NCBI GenBank assembly: GCA_033557465.1
Contig: CM066034.1
Coordinates: 985,157,637-985,221,636 of the forward strand
Direction: 5' to 3'
DNA: 64,000 nucleotides
Source of the DNA: Ichthyophis bannanicus
Lineage: Eukaryota; Chordata; Amphibia; Gymnophiona; Ichthyophiidae
Shown here piece after piece: positions 52,362-62,715 of the stretch (the first letter of the stretch is position 1; each line of letters begins with the position of its first letter). Below the pieces are notes generated by a model. It saw nothing but the letters and a program-made list of their open reading frames with translations. It was not told the origin of the DNA and did no database searches. The position numbers and the translations under genes are program-made.

Positions 52362-52970
52362 TATGTTTACTAAACTGCAGTAATGTTATTCGTGTTAGGT
52401 TCCGCGGTAAAGGTACAGATGCCCATATAAAGGCGTGGGCGGTGCATCGTTATAGCAAGCCGTATCAGCTAACGCATGTTACAAACTAACGTGCACTACA
52501 AGGCGCCTCATAAGGCACCTTACAAGGCACCTTATAAGGCGCCTTACAAGGAACCTTGTAAGGCGCCTTACAAGGCGCCTTGTACGGCGCCTTGTAAGGC
52601 ACCATGCAAGGCGCCTTGTAGGGCGGCTTGTAAGGTGCCTTGTAAGGTGCCGTATAAGTAAGGTGCCTTATAAGGTACCTTTTAAGGTTCTGTATAAGTA
52701 AGGTGCCTTATAAGGTGCCTTGTTAGGTGCCCTATAAGGTGCCTTATAAGGTGCCTTGTTAGGTGCCTTACAAGGTGCCTTGTAAGGTGCCTCATAAGGA
52801 GCTTTGTAAGGTGCACTATACAGTAGGGCTCCTTACGCTAAGCGCTGTATTAGGCACCCCTGGACATGGTACCTTAGAGGGCACCCTGGGTTACTGAACC
52901 ATAGGTTACGGTGGCCTAACAAGGTTATGGTGCCCTAGGTTAGTGTGGCCTAAGGGCTGAAAGGTGCTGC
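52362..52970 (+). mobile_element. GTTTACTAAAC-type element with palindromic minisatellite
   Basis: The start GGGGTATGTTTACTAAACTG, then CCGCGGTA and CCCATATAAAGGCGTGGGCG (52400-52440) repeat the landmark order of the inverted copy at 5840-6445. The minisatellite follows at about 52490-52820. The right end is not clear (about 52970). Confidence 0.6.
52490..52820. repeat. 12-bp palindromic minisatellite
   Basis: About 26-28 units of AAGGYGCCTTRY. Each unit contains the self-complementary AAGGCGCCTT or a one-step variant. The left half keeps GGCGCC and GGCACC; the right half is almost uniformly GGTGCC. A few units are interrupted by an AAGT insertion. The KAPY/KAPC tetrapeptide frame on the plus strand (52476-52661) is a by-product of the 12-bp period. 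Confidence 0.95.
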
Positions 52971-53095
52971 AGGAAGACATGCATGACCTGTAAGGAACAG
53001 AGACAGATGTAGCCCTAACACTAGATAGAGCACTCAGGAAAGGCAATGAACAGGTGAGTGAAGGAGGGAGAGCTGGTAGCCGCTGGACCTGCCAT

Positions 53096-53995
53096 AAGAA
53101 CATAAGAACATAAGATATGCCATACTGGGTCAGACCAAGGTCCATCGAGCCCAGTATCCTGTTTCCAACAGTGGCCAATCTAGGTCATACGTACCTAGCA
53201 GTTTCCCCAAGGGACACAGGTTCCACAATGCTTGTACTGGGTCAAGCATTGATATCTTGGGTCCCTTTTTAATAATGGTTTATGGACCTTTCCTCCAGGA
53301 ACTTGTCCAAACCTTTTTTAAACCCAGCTACACTAACAGCCTTTACTACATCCTCCGGTAACAAATTCCAGAGTCTGATTACACGTTGAGTGAAAAAATA
53401 TTTTCTTTTATTAGTCTTAAATAGTTTACCCTGTAGCTTCATTGCATGCCCCCTAGTCTTTCTATATTCTGATATTGTAAATAATTGATCTACGTTTACC
53501 CGTTCCACTCCGTTCATTAATTTATAGACCTCTATCATATCTCCCCTCAGCCGTCTCTTTTCCAGGTTGAAGAGCCCTAACCTTTGTAGCCTCTCTTCAT
53601 AGGGGTATCCTTCCATCCCCTTTACCATTTTGGTGGCTCTTCTCTGTACCTTTTCTAATAACGCTATATCCTTTTTAAGATATGGCGACCAGAATTGCAC
53701 ACAATATTCAAGGTGCGGTCTCACCATGGAACGATACAGAAGCATTATAATATCTTTTGTTTTATTCTCCATTCCTTTCCTTATTATTCCTAGCATTCTA
53801 TTTGCTTTCTTGGCCGCCGCTGCACACTGGGATGAGGGTTTCAATATATTATCCATGATGATGCCAAGATCCTTTTCCTGGATTGTGATTCCTAATGTGG
53901 AACCTTGCATTGTGTAACCGTGGCTTGTATTGTTCTTCCCTAAGTGCATAATTTTGCACTTGTCCACATTAAATTTAATTTGCCATTTAGACACC
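53096..53995 (-). mobile_element. CR1-like LINE, 5'-truncated
   Basis: The tail begins with AAGAACAT units at 53097-53113 and the body runs to about 53995, where it stops abruptly against a hairpin-rich element. The sequence closely tracks 57296-58190. Confidence 0.9.
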
Positions 53996-54018
53996 CAGGG
54001 CTCGATATTCCAAAGCAC
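53269..54018 (-). pseudogene. CR1-like RT, C-terminal half
   Basis: Encodes [69 protein letters not shown] and [17 protein letters not shown], through to [20 protein letters not shown] and the natural end SINHY. The first ~8 residues are not CR1. It lacks all catalytic motifs because of 5' truncation. Unlike the 57.3-kb copy, its C-terminal frame is intact: it has six T (plus strand) where that copy has seven. Confidence 0.85.
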
Positions 54019-54245
54019 TTACATGGTTTACAGACCTGTAAACCGTGTACCTGACTCTAAGCAGGATATTCACGGCACTAACGTGGTTAGTGCCACTGAA
54101 TATCCCCGGATACCGCCACTATATGGCCCAATACTACGTGGTTAGCACTGGGACATTCCAGGAGTGGTACCCATTGCTAATCAGTCAGCAGGAATATCCA
54201 GCCGCTGCTCGATTAGCGACCCGTGCATCTTAAATTTAGTCTGTG
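53996..54245. mobile_element. Hairpin-rich non-autonomous element, second copy
   Basis: ACATGGTTTACAG (54021-54033) pairs with CTGTAAACCGTGT (54036-54048), and GGCACTAAC (54074-54082) pairs with GTTAGTGCC (54086-54094). The segment around GGTTAGTGCCACTGAATAT is shared with 29740-29775. Confidence 0.6.
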
Positions 54246-54271
54246 CTAAGTTGACTTACCTTAATTGACTT

Positions 54272-54390
54272 AGGAGCACATTTACTAAAAGTTAATGTGT
54301 GTCAGTGAATAATAACACGTGTAAAGTGCTGTCATGGTCCATTTATTTCTATGCGTGCAGTGGCACTTAACACATGCTAACCTTTAATGA
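54272..54390. mobile_element. Short MITE with TTTACTAAA-type inverted ends, split by RTE
   Basis: Left end GGAGCACATTTACTAAAAGT and right end CTAACCTTTAATGAACATGC are inverted counterparts. The RTE-like element inserted within its right end, and the sequence resumes at 56119. Confidence 0.6.
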
Positions 54391-54401
54391 ACATGCCTCT
54401 T
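54391..54401. repeat. RTE target-site duplication, left copy
   Basis: ACATGCCTCTT, repeated exactly at 56108-56118. Confidence 0.88.
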
Positions 54402-54411
54402 GTTGTTGTTG

Positions 54412-55623
54412 TTAAGTGCCATCGAGTTGGAGTCGACTCATGGCGACCCTCTGGATAGCTATCCTAAATTGTGTTCGGTCTTCAGTCAGGCGGTTTATTG
54501 TTGACAGACTGGTACCCGTAGCTGCTGTTATTGTATCGATCCATCTCATTGCTGGCCTTCCTCTTTTGCGTTGACCTTCTATCTTGCCAAGCATGATGTC
54601 TTTCTCTAATGATCTCTCTCTCCGCATGATGTGTCCAAAGTATGAAAGTCGAAGTCTTGTCATATGAGCTTCTAAAGAAAGCTTAGGTTTGATCTCCTCT
54701 AGTACAGACTGGTTTGTTCTTCGGGCAGTCCATGGTATACACAGTATTCGCTGCCAGCACCATAATTCAAAGGCATCAATTTTCTTCCTGTCTATCTTTT
54801 TCACTGTCCAGCTTTCACATCCATATGATGTTATTGAAAATACCATGGCTTGAACAAGTCGAATCTTTGTATGGAGAGAGACATCTCTGCTCTTGAGAAT
54901 CTTATCTAGGTCTTTCATAGCCATTCTGCCAAGAGCAATGCGTCGTCTGATTTCTTGACTGCTTGTTGCTTCTTTATTGATAGTTGATCCAAGTAGGTTA
55001 AAGTTATTCACGATTTCAATTTCTTCTCCTTCGACGATGAACCTGTTGATTATGCCAGTTGTCATGATCTTTGTCTTCTTTACATTAAGGTGCAGGCCCA
55101 TTTTGAGACTATGTTCTTTGATTGTGAGAAGCAAATGTTTCAGATCATCTTCACTTTCCGCCAGTAATGTGGTATCATCAGCATAGCGAAGGTTGTCGAT
55201 GAGTCTTCCACTAATCTTCACACCTCTGTTGTCTTCATACAATCCTGCTTCTCTGATGATTTGTTCTGCATATAAATTAAACAGGTAGGGGGAAAGTATG
55301 CAGCCTTGTCTTACACCTTTGCTTATTTTAAACCATTCTGTTTCTCCTTGTTCTGTTCGAACTGTTGCTTCTTGATCAATGTACAGATTGTGCAAGAGAA
55401 CGATCAGGTGTTCTGGTATACCCATGCTTCTTAATGTGGCCCAGAGTTTCTCATGGTTTACACAGTCAAAAGCTTTGCTATAGTCGATAAAGCACAAATA
55501 GATATCCTTTTGGTATTCTTTAGTCTTTTCAAGGATCCATCTCACATCCGCAATGATGTATCTCGTTCCTCACCCTTTTCTGAACCCTGCTTGCACTTCA
55601 GGTAGTTCTTGTTCAGGTATGAT
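54412..55623 (-). pseudogene. RTE/BovB-like reverse transcriptase with an in-frame stop
   Basis: The homologous coding region starts near 55623 with LPEVQAGFRKG. A TGA at 55570-55572 replaces the expected Arg codon, and the open part then runs from about 55569 to 54412. Motifs: GTRYIIADVRWILEK, YLCFIDYSKAFDCVNHEKLW (first catalytic Asp), SKGVRQGCILSPYLFNLYAE, LRYADDTTLLAES (catalytic pair), NLLGSTINKE, YGCESWTVKKIDRKKIDAFE, LWCWQRILCIPWTARRTNQS, RLSYFGHIMRRERSLEKDIM and GKIEGQRKRGRPAMRWIDT. These are diagnostic of RTE-clade proteins such as BovB. There is no ATG at the start: the longest open frame opens with GTG within the domain. The catalytic residues and C-terminus are intact, so the TGA and the missing endonuclease are the main defects. 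Confidence 0.9.
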
Positions 55624-55984
55624 TGTAGTCACTTCTGACTCTCATTTCATGCGCAGCTACATCAGCAGTCAGACGTCCCGAGGGCTTTGATCCAACCACA
55701 TCATAAATGCTGGCTTTACTCTGAAAAGTCTTCAGCTCTTCCCCAGTAGCTAGTTGAGTGCCTTCCAACCTGGGGGTCTCATCTTCCAGCACTACAGCAC
55801 AATTTGTTTTGTTGTAACTATCCATTGGGTTTTCATGGCAAGATACAGAAGTAGATTGCCGGGCCTTTCTTCCGCGTAGTTTAAGTTTGGTGTTGTTGCC
55901 GTTGTCACAGAAATGTGATCCTCCGCCGTCAACACTATCCCATTCTGCTGCTGCCCAGATGGGTGGTTTGTCTTGGTCTGGCAT
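55613..55984 (-). other. ORF in the 5' segment of the RTE-like element
   Basis: A 123-codon frame from an ATG at 55982-55984. It contains RKARQSTSVSCHENPMDSYN, corresponding to the block shared with SINE family A. It is not an endonuclease or RT domain. Similar leader segments exist in other RTE-derived repeats, so it is more likely non-coding leader sequence than a protein. Confidence 0.45.
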
Positions 55985-56107
55985 CTCAGCTGAGACCTGT
56001 CCATCTTGGGAGACCCTGCCAGTAGTTAAACTACCGATAGTTTAGCTCTCAGCATCACTGATGCACACAAGCCCTCACAGCACGACAAGCTGCAAACCAA
56101 GTGAGGG

Positions 56108-56118
56108 ACATGCCTCTT
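56108..56118. repeat. RTE target-site duplication, right copy
   Basis: Exact repeat of 54391-54401. Confidence 0.88.
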
Positions 56119-57295
56119 ACTGCACCTTAATTCTTCTGCTAGTGTGCATGGAATCAGTTTAGCACACAATAAAATTCCCTATTACAACAAATATGTGAAA
56201 CTAACTGAAAAGCACCTGAAAATCAGAAAAAGATTTGTGAACAAAGCTAAACCTAACTGAATATTTCTTGCTGCCATATTAAATAAATGTGAACTTTGAT
56301 CTACAGTGTTTCTAGCTTAGCACAATATGGCCCTTTTACTAGAGTTAAGTTATCGCAGGAGCGCAACAGTTTTTATAGGCTGTAGAGTGGTCCTTCCTTG
56401 AAGCCGCTTTCACAAGTGCAACCAGAAAGCTTTTTTTGGTGTGTGATCTAGCTTGAAGGGGGGACCTAAAAAAAAAGAAAGAAAGAAAAGTAGTAACATT
56501 TTCCTGGCTTGTGGTTCTCTTTCTCTCCTGGAAAAGAAGGAGGGAGGGGGGATGAATCCTTGGTCCCATGATGGCTAAGGTCCAGGAGAGGAGAAGCCAG
56601 TATTGTTTCTGTTGAGATCAGATGCAGAGTTCAGTGGCAGGCTCATTTTGTCTCAGATGTGATGCCACTTTGCAGGAAGTCAGTAAGTATATGGAGGTCC
56701 CAGCAGCTCAGCTCAAAGAAGAGAGGTACTCGAGGATCCCCTGAAGAAAGAGGAAAGTGGGGAGGAGGAAGTTCAGGTGAGTAGGCAATGGGACCTTCCC
56801 TCACCTCCTCCAGGATGGGAGGGAGACATGAAGCAGACACCTCTAGAGAACAAGGAGTCCCTCTAGGCCACTTTTCCTCTGATTTTATAAATATGATTTA
56901 TTGGGAATATTGCTCCTGGAATAGCAAGCTGCAGCAGCCTACTGGAGGTGGAGATCTTAGCAAAGAAGCCAAGAGAAACTGGCAAAACCTAGGAGACTTT
57001 CTTCCCCTTGCAGACCCTTACTATTCCTTGCAACTCTGTCCTGTCAGGATGTCCATAGAGGGGGAGTTTCCTTAAACGTCTTCCACATCAGACCATAAAA
57101 ATGCCATGTTTTAAGGAAGATAATGGTGATGGAACAAACAAGACTTCACATCTACTAAATGTTAGAAGGACATAGTGGAGCTATCTGAAGGTGACAGAAT
57201 CATTTCAGAGAACAGGTAGGTTCTTTTTCCTCTGGGGGTCAAAGAAAAGAGAAGCAACCTCAAAAAGGTGTCTACAGCTAGGTGGATTAAGGAAA
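56119..57295. other. Unassigned sequence
   Basis: No gene recognised. The frames at 56788-57075 (plus) and 56345-56840 (minus) do not resemble any family that I know. Confidence 0.4.
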
Positions 57296-59030
57296 GAACA
57301 TAAGAACATAAGATATGCCATACTGGGTCAGACCAAGGTCCATCAAGCCCAGTATTCTGTTTCCAACAGTGGCCAATCTAGGTCATACGTACCTAGCAGT
57401 TTCCCCAAGGGACACAGGTTCCACAATGCTTGTATTGGTTCAAGCATTGATATCCTGGGTCCCTTCTTAATAATGGTTTATGGACCTTTCCTCCAGGAAC
57501 TTGTCCAAACCTTTTTTTAAACCCAGCTACACTAACAGCCTTTACTACATCCTCCGGTAACAAATTCCAGAGTTTGATTACACGTTGAGTGAAAAAATAT
57601 TTTCTTTTATTAGTCTTAAATAGTTTACCCTGTAGCTTCATTGCATGTCCCCTAGTCTTTCTATATTCTGATAAGGTAAACAATCGATCTACGTTTACCC
57701 GTTCCACTCCGTTCATTAATTTATAGACTTCTATCATATCTCCCCTCAGCCGTCTCTTTTCCAGGTTAAAGAGCCCCAACCTTTTTAGCCTTTCTTCATA
57801 GGAGTAGCCTTCCATCCCCTTTACCATTTTGGTGGCTCTTCTCTGAACCTTTTCTAAAATTGCTATATCCTTTTTAAGATATGGCGACCAGAATTGCACA
57901 CAATATTCAAGGTGCGGTCTCACCATGGAACGATATAGAGGCATTGTAATATCTTTTGTTTTATTTTCCATTCCTTTCCTTATCATACCTAGCATTCTAT
58001 TTGCTCTCTTGGCCGCCGCTGCACACTGGGCCGAGGGTTTTAACATGGTATCCACAAGGACGCCTAAATCTTTTTCTTGGGTGGTGGTTCCTAATGTGGA
58101 ACCTTGCATCGTGTAACCATAGTTTGGGTTGTTCTTCCCTAGGTGCATAACCTTGCACTTCTCCACATTAAATTTCATCTGCCATTTTGTTGCCCAGTCT
58201 TCCAATTTATCAAGATCCTCTTGCAATTTTCCACAATCCTCCTGGGTTTTAACAACTTTAAATAGTTTTGTGTCATCAGCAAATTTGATAACCTCACTCG
58301 TTATTCCACTTTCCAGGTCATTTATGAATATGTCAAAAAGCAGCGGACCCAGCACAGATCCCTGGGGTACACCACTATTCACCTTTCTCCATTGGGAAAA
58401 TTGGCCATTTAGCCCTACCCTCTGCTTTCTATCTTTTAACCAGTTCCTGATGCACAGTAGTACACTGCCTCCTATCCCATGACTCTTTAGTTTTGCCAAA
58501 AGTCTCTCATGAGGGACCTTGTCAAAGGCTTTCTGAAAGTCCAGATACACAATATCAACCGACTCACCTTTGTCCACCTGTTTATTCACTCCTTCAAAAA
58601 AACATAACAGATTAGTAAGACAAGATCTTCCTTGTCTAAAGCCATGTTGGCTGTCTCCCATTAGGTCATGACTATCTACATGCTGAGTAATTTTATTCTT
58701 TATGATGGTTTCTACCATTTTTTCCGGTACTGATGTCAGGCTCACCGGTCTGTAGTTTCCCGGATCACCCCTCGAACCCTTTTTAAAAATTGGTGTTACA
58801 TTGGCGATCCTCCAATCCTCAGGTATTAGAGATGATTTTAATGATAGTTCACAGATTACTGATAGCAGGTCTGCAATCTCAAATTTCAGTTCTTTCAACA
58901 CCCTTGGATGTATACCATCCGGCCGTATGATTCCACAGGACCTGAAGGCACACTTCGCAAAAGCCCAAGCATCTTCCTTGCTAGTACATAAGTCAATTCC
59001 ACTAGAAGATGGCAGTAGAGCAATCATAAG
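57296..59030 (-). mobile_element. CR1-like LINE, most complete copy
   Basis: The tail (AAGAACAT units at 57297-57313; GATATGCCATACTGGGTCAG) is followed by the longest CR1 coding region of this subfamily, reaching upstream of the RT palm. The endonuclease is absent. It is the best representative of the subfamily also present at 35.4 and 53.1 kb. Confidence 0.92.
57393..59027 (-). pseudogene. CR1-like reverse transcriptase with a C-terminal frameshift
   Basis: A 544-codon frame. Motifs with approximate residue positions: RPDGIHPRVLKELK 35-48, GNYRPVSLTSVPEKMVE 90-106, HGFRQGRSCLTNLL 128-141, VDIVYLDFQKAFDKVPH 157-173 (first catalytic Asp 163), NSGVPQGSVLGPLLFDIF 217-234, IKFADDTKLF 247-256 (catalytic pair 251-252), [32 protein letters not shown] and [20 protein letters not shown]. 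After AGFKK the frame departs from the 35.4- and 53.1-kb copies: one extra T in a plus-strand T run near 57511-57517 replaces the normal [14 protein letters not shown] end with about 50 unrelated residues. The first ~30 residues precede the RT and have no endonuclease motif. No Met at the beginning represents the native start. All catalytic residues are intact. Confidence 0.9.
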
Positions 59031-59690
59031 GGCGACTTTGTACTCCTTTTCTCAGCATTATAGGCTGGATATTTTGGCCAGGAAAAAAAAGCAGTTGTTG
59101 GAGCAAAAATCCTGAGAACTGCTCTGGCTTCCCCTCATCATGTATACAGGAAGCTGCGGTACATCTATTGGTCTTAATGGGCCTAACAAGAATGTAGCAA
59201 AAAGTTTAGTTATGCTTACCTGCTAATCGTCTTTCCTTGAGTTCTGCCAGACTAGTCCAGGAATCCACTGCAGGAGTCCAGATGGAGAGAAAATGAACTT
59301 AAAGCGGGAAGCTTCACAGGTAACAAGGAAGATACCACATGAATGGTGCAGGCAGCTGCCTTGATCTTAAGGAGAAGGAAAAGGAAGCCGTGACCTGAAA
59401 TACTGATACTTGTGCAAGAGACAGGAAGTACCCCTGTTTAACCTCTATGAGCTGAGCTGTGCAAGCAGCTGCAATTTAGCACAGCTGCGGGAGAAAAAGA
59501 AAAATGCTTCTGTGCCTGTTTACTCCTGTGGCTGTGCAGAGGTGAATCGGGGAGCCAGATTTCGGGCCTCACTGGCTCCCTCTTCAGTCAGGCGCGCGGG
59601 GCCACTCGAAGTGCTGGCGACATTCCCTCACATGCCTCGGACTGGCCCTGTATTTAGACCTGCTCCAGGCACAAACACGTATCAGGACAG
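59031..59690. other. Unassigned sequence
   Basis: No gene recognised. 59215-59290 has LTR-like or DIRS-like character (GTTCTGCCAGACTAGTCCAG) but no definable ends. Confidence 0.35.
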
Positions 59691-59694
59691 TGCT

Positions 59695-59995
59695 TGTTGT
59701 GACCTTAAAACATCCAAAGGGTGTAGAGAAGCTGGAGAATTAAGTGACTAGCATAAGATCATAAAGGCCCTCAATGGGATTTGAGCCCTGGTCACACTGT
59801 TGCTAACTCACTACTTTAGCCATTAGATATCCCTGTTCTGAAATGCTATTCTAGGGACATCTATGTAGATGTCTCCATAGACATCCATATTGGACATGTC
59901 CAAGTTTCTGAAACTGTGCCTGAACTTGCATGTGCCTGCTTTTCCCCCAGACATTCTGGTTTTGATGTCCTTTAAGGCAATAGTCAACATAAAAT
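59695..59995 (-). mobile_element. tRNA-headed repeat (family C)
   Basis: The minus-strand head near 59785-59830 has GGGCTCAAATCCCATTG. AAAACATCCAAAGGGTGTAG on plus matches the 8625-8660 region, and TGTTCTGAAATGCTATTCTA matches 8765-8790. This copy has lost the 3' part seen at 8425-8620. Confidence 0.7.
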
Positions 59996-60329
59996 TAAAC
60001 ATTTCATCTACCTCATTTAGGCATACCGCCAGCCCCACAGATTTGTAAATAAATACCTTAAAGAAGAGCTGCTCCACCAATTAAAATATCTGCAAGCTCC
60101 TGCACCATATGTGCTGCCAAAAAACTGCAACTTCCCACAAAGAAACGTGTGATAGAAGGTCCCTAAATACTTCCTAAAAGTCCAACATTTCCCATCCCCG
60201 AAAGGCCTGCATTTCTGGAGGCCCAAATTCTTCCCGACAAGCTGTTAAGGATTTGGCCCAACCTTACACTAACACATGGCTAAGGATCCATATCCCACAG
60301 GCCTGCTAACTCTTCCAATTAAGAGGTTG
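59996..60329 (-). other. Weakly L1-like sequence
   Basis: A minus-strand frame (60017-60226) with WTFRKYLGTFYHTFLCGKLQ could be a downstream part of the adjacent L1 ORF2 fragment, but the match is too weak for me to assert. Confidence 0.25.
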
Positions 60330-61080
60330 TTTATTCATTCTGATAGTTTTGTTAAGCCATAATGGTCATTCCCAGATCTTCTCTCCTTCACAAAACATTG
60401 GGCCCATGAGCAGTATGCCCGATGGTAACAACTAGAACAAAGTAGCCCTGCAGAACCACAGGAAGAGTCATGTCCATAAGGAGATGGACAGGAAGAGGTT
60501 GCACCATAGCCTCTTCTAAAGGATACCAACCTGGTCGATCATCAATATCTTGACTCCGCACCCATCCAGTCCCATGCTGTAATAAAGACAGTATGATAGA
60601 GGGCAAAACCAGGAAAAATTAACACACAAGTTCCCTTTTGCTTTAACCTCCTCAATGCAATCCTAGATGGCTTACCTTGCCATAGAAGAGCAGAAGCAAG
60701 GATTGTAGCAGTTTATAAACCGTGCTTGGAAAGGGAAGAGGGAGCCTCTGGAGTACATACAGTACTTTTGGAGCCAGAGTTATCTTTATAACTTCCAGAT
60801 GCCCCCACCAGGATAAATGTAATGGTGGCAATGTTGCTATCCCATCACGAACACCCCCTACTATATTCAAGTTTTCCATCATTGTATCTTCCATATTAGG
60901 AATGAACATCATCCCCAGATACTTCATAAAGGGGTAGTCTGTAAGATCAGCCAGAGATATGTATTTGTTCAATGACATAGCCTCAGTCCTTATCCAGTCA
61001 ACCTTATACCCTGTGAACAAATTAAACCAATCAGCTGCAATAAAGCTGGAATTGGGAAGTGTATTTATTTTATTTAACCA
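60330..61080 (-). pseudogene. L1/Tx1-like ORF2 fragment (RT thumb and connection)
   Basis: The frame 60652-61020 encodes FTGYKVDWIRTEAMSLNKYI, then YLGMMFIPNMEDTMMENLN, HLSWWGHLEVIKITLAPKVL and YVLQRLPLPFPSTVYKLLQS. These follow the YADD region in L1-type RTs: the FSGYKINxxKSE motif, the KYLGI motif, and the WxGRIxxIKMxxLPKxLYxxxxxP motif. The region 60388-60606 continues with a DDRPGWYPLEEAMVQPLPVH stretch. The RT palm, the endonuclease and the 3' end are missing. L1 ORF2 supplies endonuclease and RT for target-primed reverse transcription. It is the only ORF2 relic of the L1 lineage in the window and need not belong to either ORF1 found here. Confidence 0.8.
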
Positions 61081-61539
61081 TCTGATCCATGACCATCCTA
61101 TTCAGTGTGAGGTTTCAGAAGACCTGACAAGTCTTTCACGATGCACTTTTTGTCTATCAACTTGATGCGAACTATAACCTGCTACCATCCTTGTGTTACC
61201 CTTACGTTTATGGCCTGAACCTATATCTTTCAGTAAATCTGCTTTTGATTGAACTAGGGGCAAAGATACACAAAGGCAGGACCTTGAAACATATTTTCGC
61301 CTTGCCCAACACATGCCTTAAGATAGGGAAGCTGGTGTTCCAGACCCTACCCATGCCAACACCCTGGGAACCCCCTCAGAAGGAACCCCAGGGCTATAAT
61401 TGTTTGCGCACTCTGAATGGATGGTAATGGGCAATGGACTTCCTACAAAGATGTAACATATTAGCTAGATAAATCAATAGCGCAATGAAGTCCTTGCCTC
61501 TCACATGTATTTCTAGCCAAATAGATGTACTTCTAGACT
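61081..61539. other. Unassigned sequence
   Basis: No gene recognised. A 78-codon plus-strand frame (61191-61427) ends in a Pro-rich stretch (LPMPTPWEPPQKEPQG) that I cannot place. Confidence 0.35.
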
Positions 61540-62165
61540 AGACCAATGTAACCTACTCTTTGCTGGTGTCCCTCTGAATCATCTCTCTCCCCTTCTATCT
61601 GTTTAACACTCTGCTGCACAGGTAATCTTCCGCCAGCCTTGTCATGCTTATATTACTCCTCTTCTCAAGTCACTTCATTGGCTCCCTATCCATTTCCGCA
61701 TCCAGTTCAAACTTCTCCTGCTGACCTATAAGTGCATTCACTCTGCAGCTCCTCACTACCTGTCTTCTCTTATCTCTCCCTACACCCCTCCTCGGGAACT
61801 CCGCTCTTCTGGCAAATCGCTTCTATCTGTGCCCTTCTCTTCTACTGCTAATTCCAGACTTCGCTCCTTTCACCTTGCTGCTCCTTATGCCTGGAACAAA
61901 CTACCTGAGTCTGTACGCCAGGCACCTTCTCTGGCCCTTTTCAAATCCAGGCTGAAAACAAACCTCTTCGCTGCGTCTTTTGGATCTTGACTCATTTGGT
62001 CTCCTTTGTGTTTCCTTACCATTCCCCCTAGCTGTAACCCATGTCTACAGCTACTGTGTTGTCTGTCTTGACTAGATTGTAAGCTCTGATGAACAGGGAC
62101 CGTCTTTTACATGTGTCTGGGCAGCGCTGCGTACGTCTTGTAGCACTATACAAGTGCTCAGTAAT
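61540..62165 (+). mobile_element. L2-like LINE, 3' end, plus strand
   Basis: A decayed coding end (frames containing GTCACTTCATTGGCTCCCTA, corresponding to the LHWLP block, and CCTTATGCCTGGAACAAACT, corresponding to APYAWNKLPESV) is followed by the tail GACTAGATTGTAAGCTCTGA, CAGCGCTGCG and TAGCACTATACAAGTGCTCA, ending TAGTAGTAAATAA. Same family as the minus-strand copies at 40.8 and 42.7 kb. Confidence 0.85.
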
Positions 62166-62454
62166 TTTAGTAGTAAATAATTTTCAACTGTGAAGATTTA
62201 GAGAGCAGAATCTAAGATTCATATAGACCTTTAGAAATGACAGGATATTTTTTGGGGTTGGAAAGTAAGGAGGGGGGTGAGATTTGTCTGCCAAAGTACA
62301 TATATCACATTACATCTCAGAACAGTCTGGCACAAATATCAGAAACAAAATTGCCTTAAGAATAAAGGAAATACAACTAGACAAGGTACTGCAAGCTTAC
62401 AGACTAGCAGACTGACATGAAAAATAATAGGAAAGGGGATGATCCCCATAGAAT
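62166..62454. other. Unassigned spacer between two L2 ends
   Basis: No element recognised. Confidence 0.4.
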
Positions 62455-62715
62455 CAAACTCTTGAACAAACTACCTGAGTCTGTGTGTCAGGTTTCGTCT
62501 CTGGCCCTTTTCAAATCCAGGCTGAAAACTCACCTCTTCATTGTCGCTTTTGGATCCCGGTCTCTCTTGTGTTTCCTTGCCATTTCCTCTAGATATATCT
62601 CTGTCCACAGCTGCTGTGTTGTCTGTCTTGACTAGATTGTAAGCTCTGATGAGCAGGGACCGTCTTTTACATGTGTCTGTGCAGCGCTGCGTACGCCTCG
62701 TAATAGTAGTAGTAT
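62455..62715 (+). mobile_element. L2-like LINE, 3' end, second plus-strand copy
   Basis: Begins inside the terminal KLPESV block (TTGAACAAACTACCTGAGTC) and closely parallels 61895-62140: TCTGGCCCTTTTCAAATCCA, CTTGACTAGATTGTAAGCTC and CAGCGCTGCGTACG. It ends in an AATAGTAGTAGTA tail. Confidence 0.85.

Larger units (their letters stand above)
54402..56107 (-). mobile_element. RTE/BovB-like LINE, internally deleted
   Basis: Bounded by an exact 11-bp TSD, with an (AAC)n 3' tail (plus: GTT repeats at 54402-54413) preceded by GAGTCGACTCCAACTCGATG. The RT frame is followed upstream by a 5' segment (55625-56107) that contains no endonuclease but includes a block (GGCAATCTACTTCTGTATCT, GCCATGAAAACCCA) also found in SINE family A. 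The endonuclease and the N-terminal part of the RT have been removed by an internal deletion near 55620. The 5' end at 56107 is as defined by the TSD. Confidence 0.88.

Noticed and set aside
52476..52661. Protein with KAPY/KAPC tetrapeptide repeats
   Set aside because: Direct consequence of a 12-bp minisatellite period. No start context or homologue.
52490..52820. CRISPR array
   Set aside because: Units are contiguous with no spacers and the setting is a vertebrate genome.
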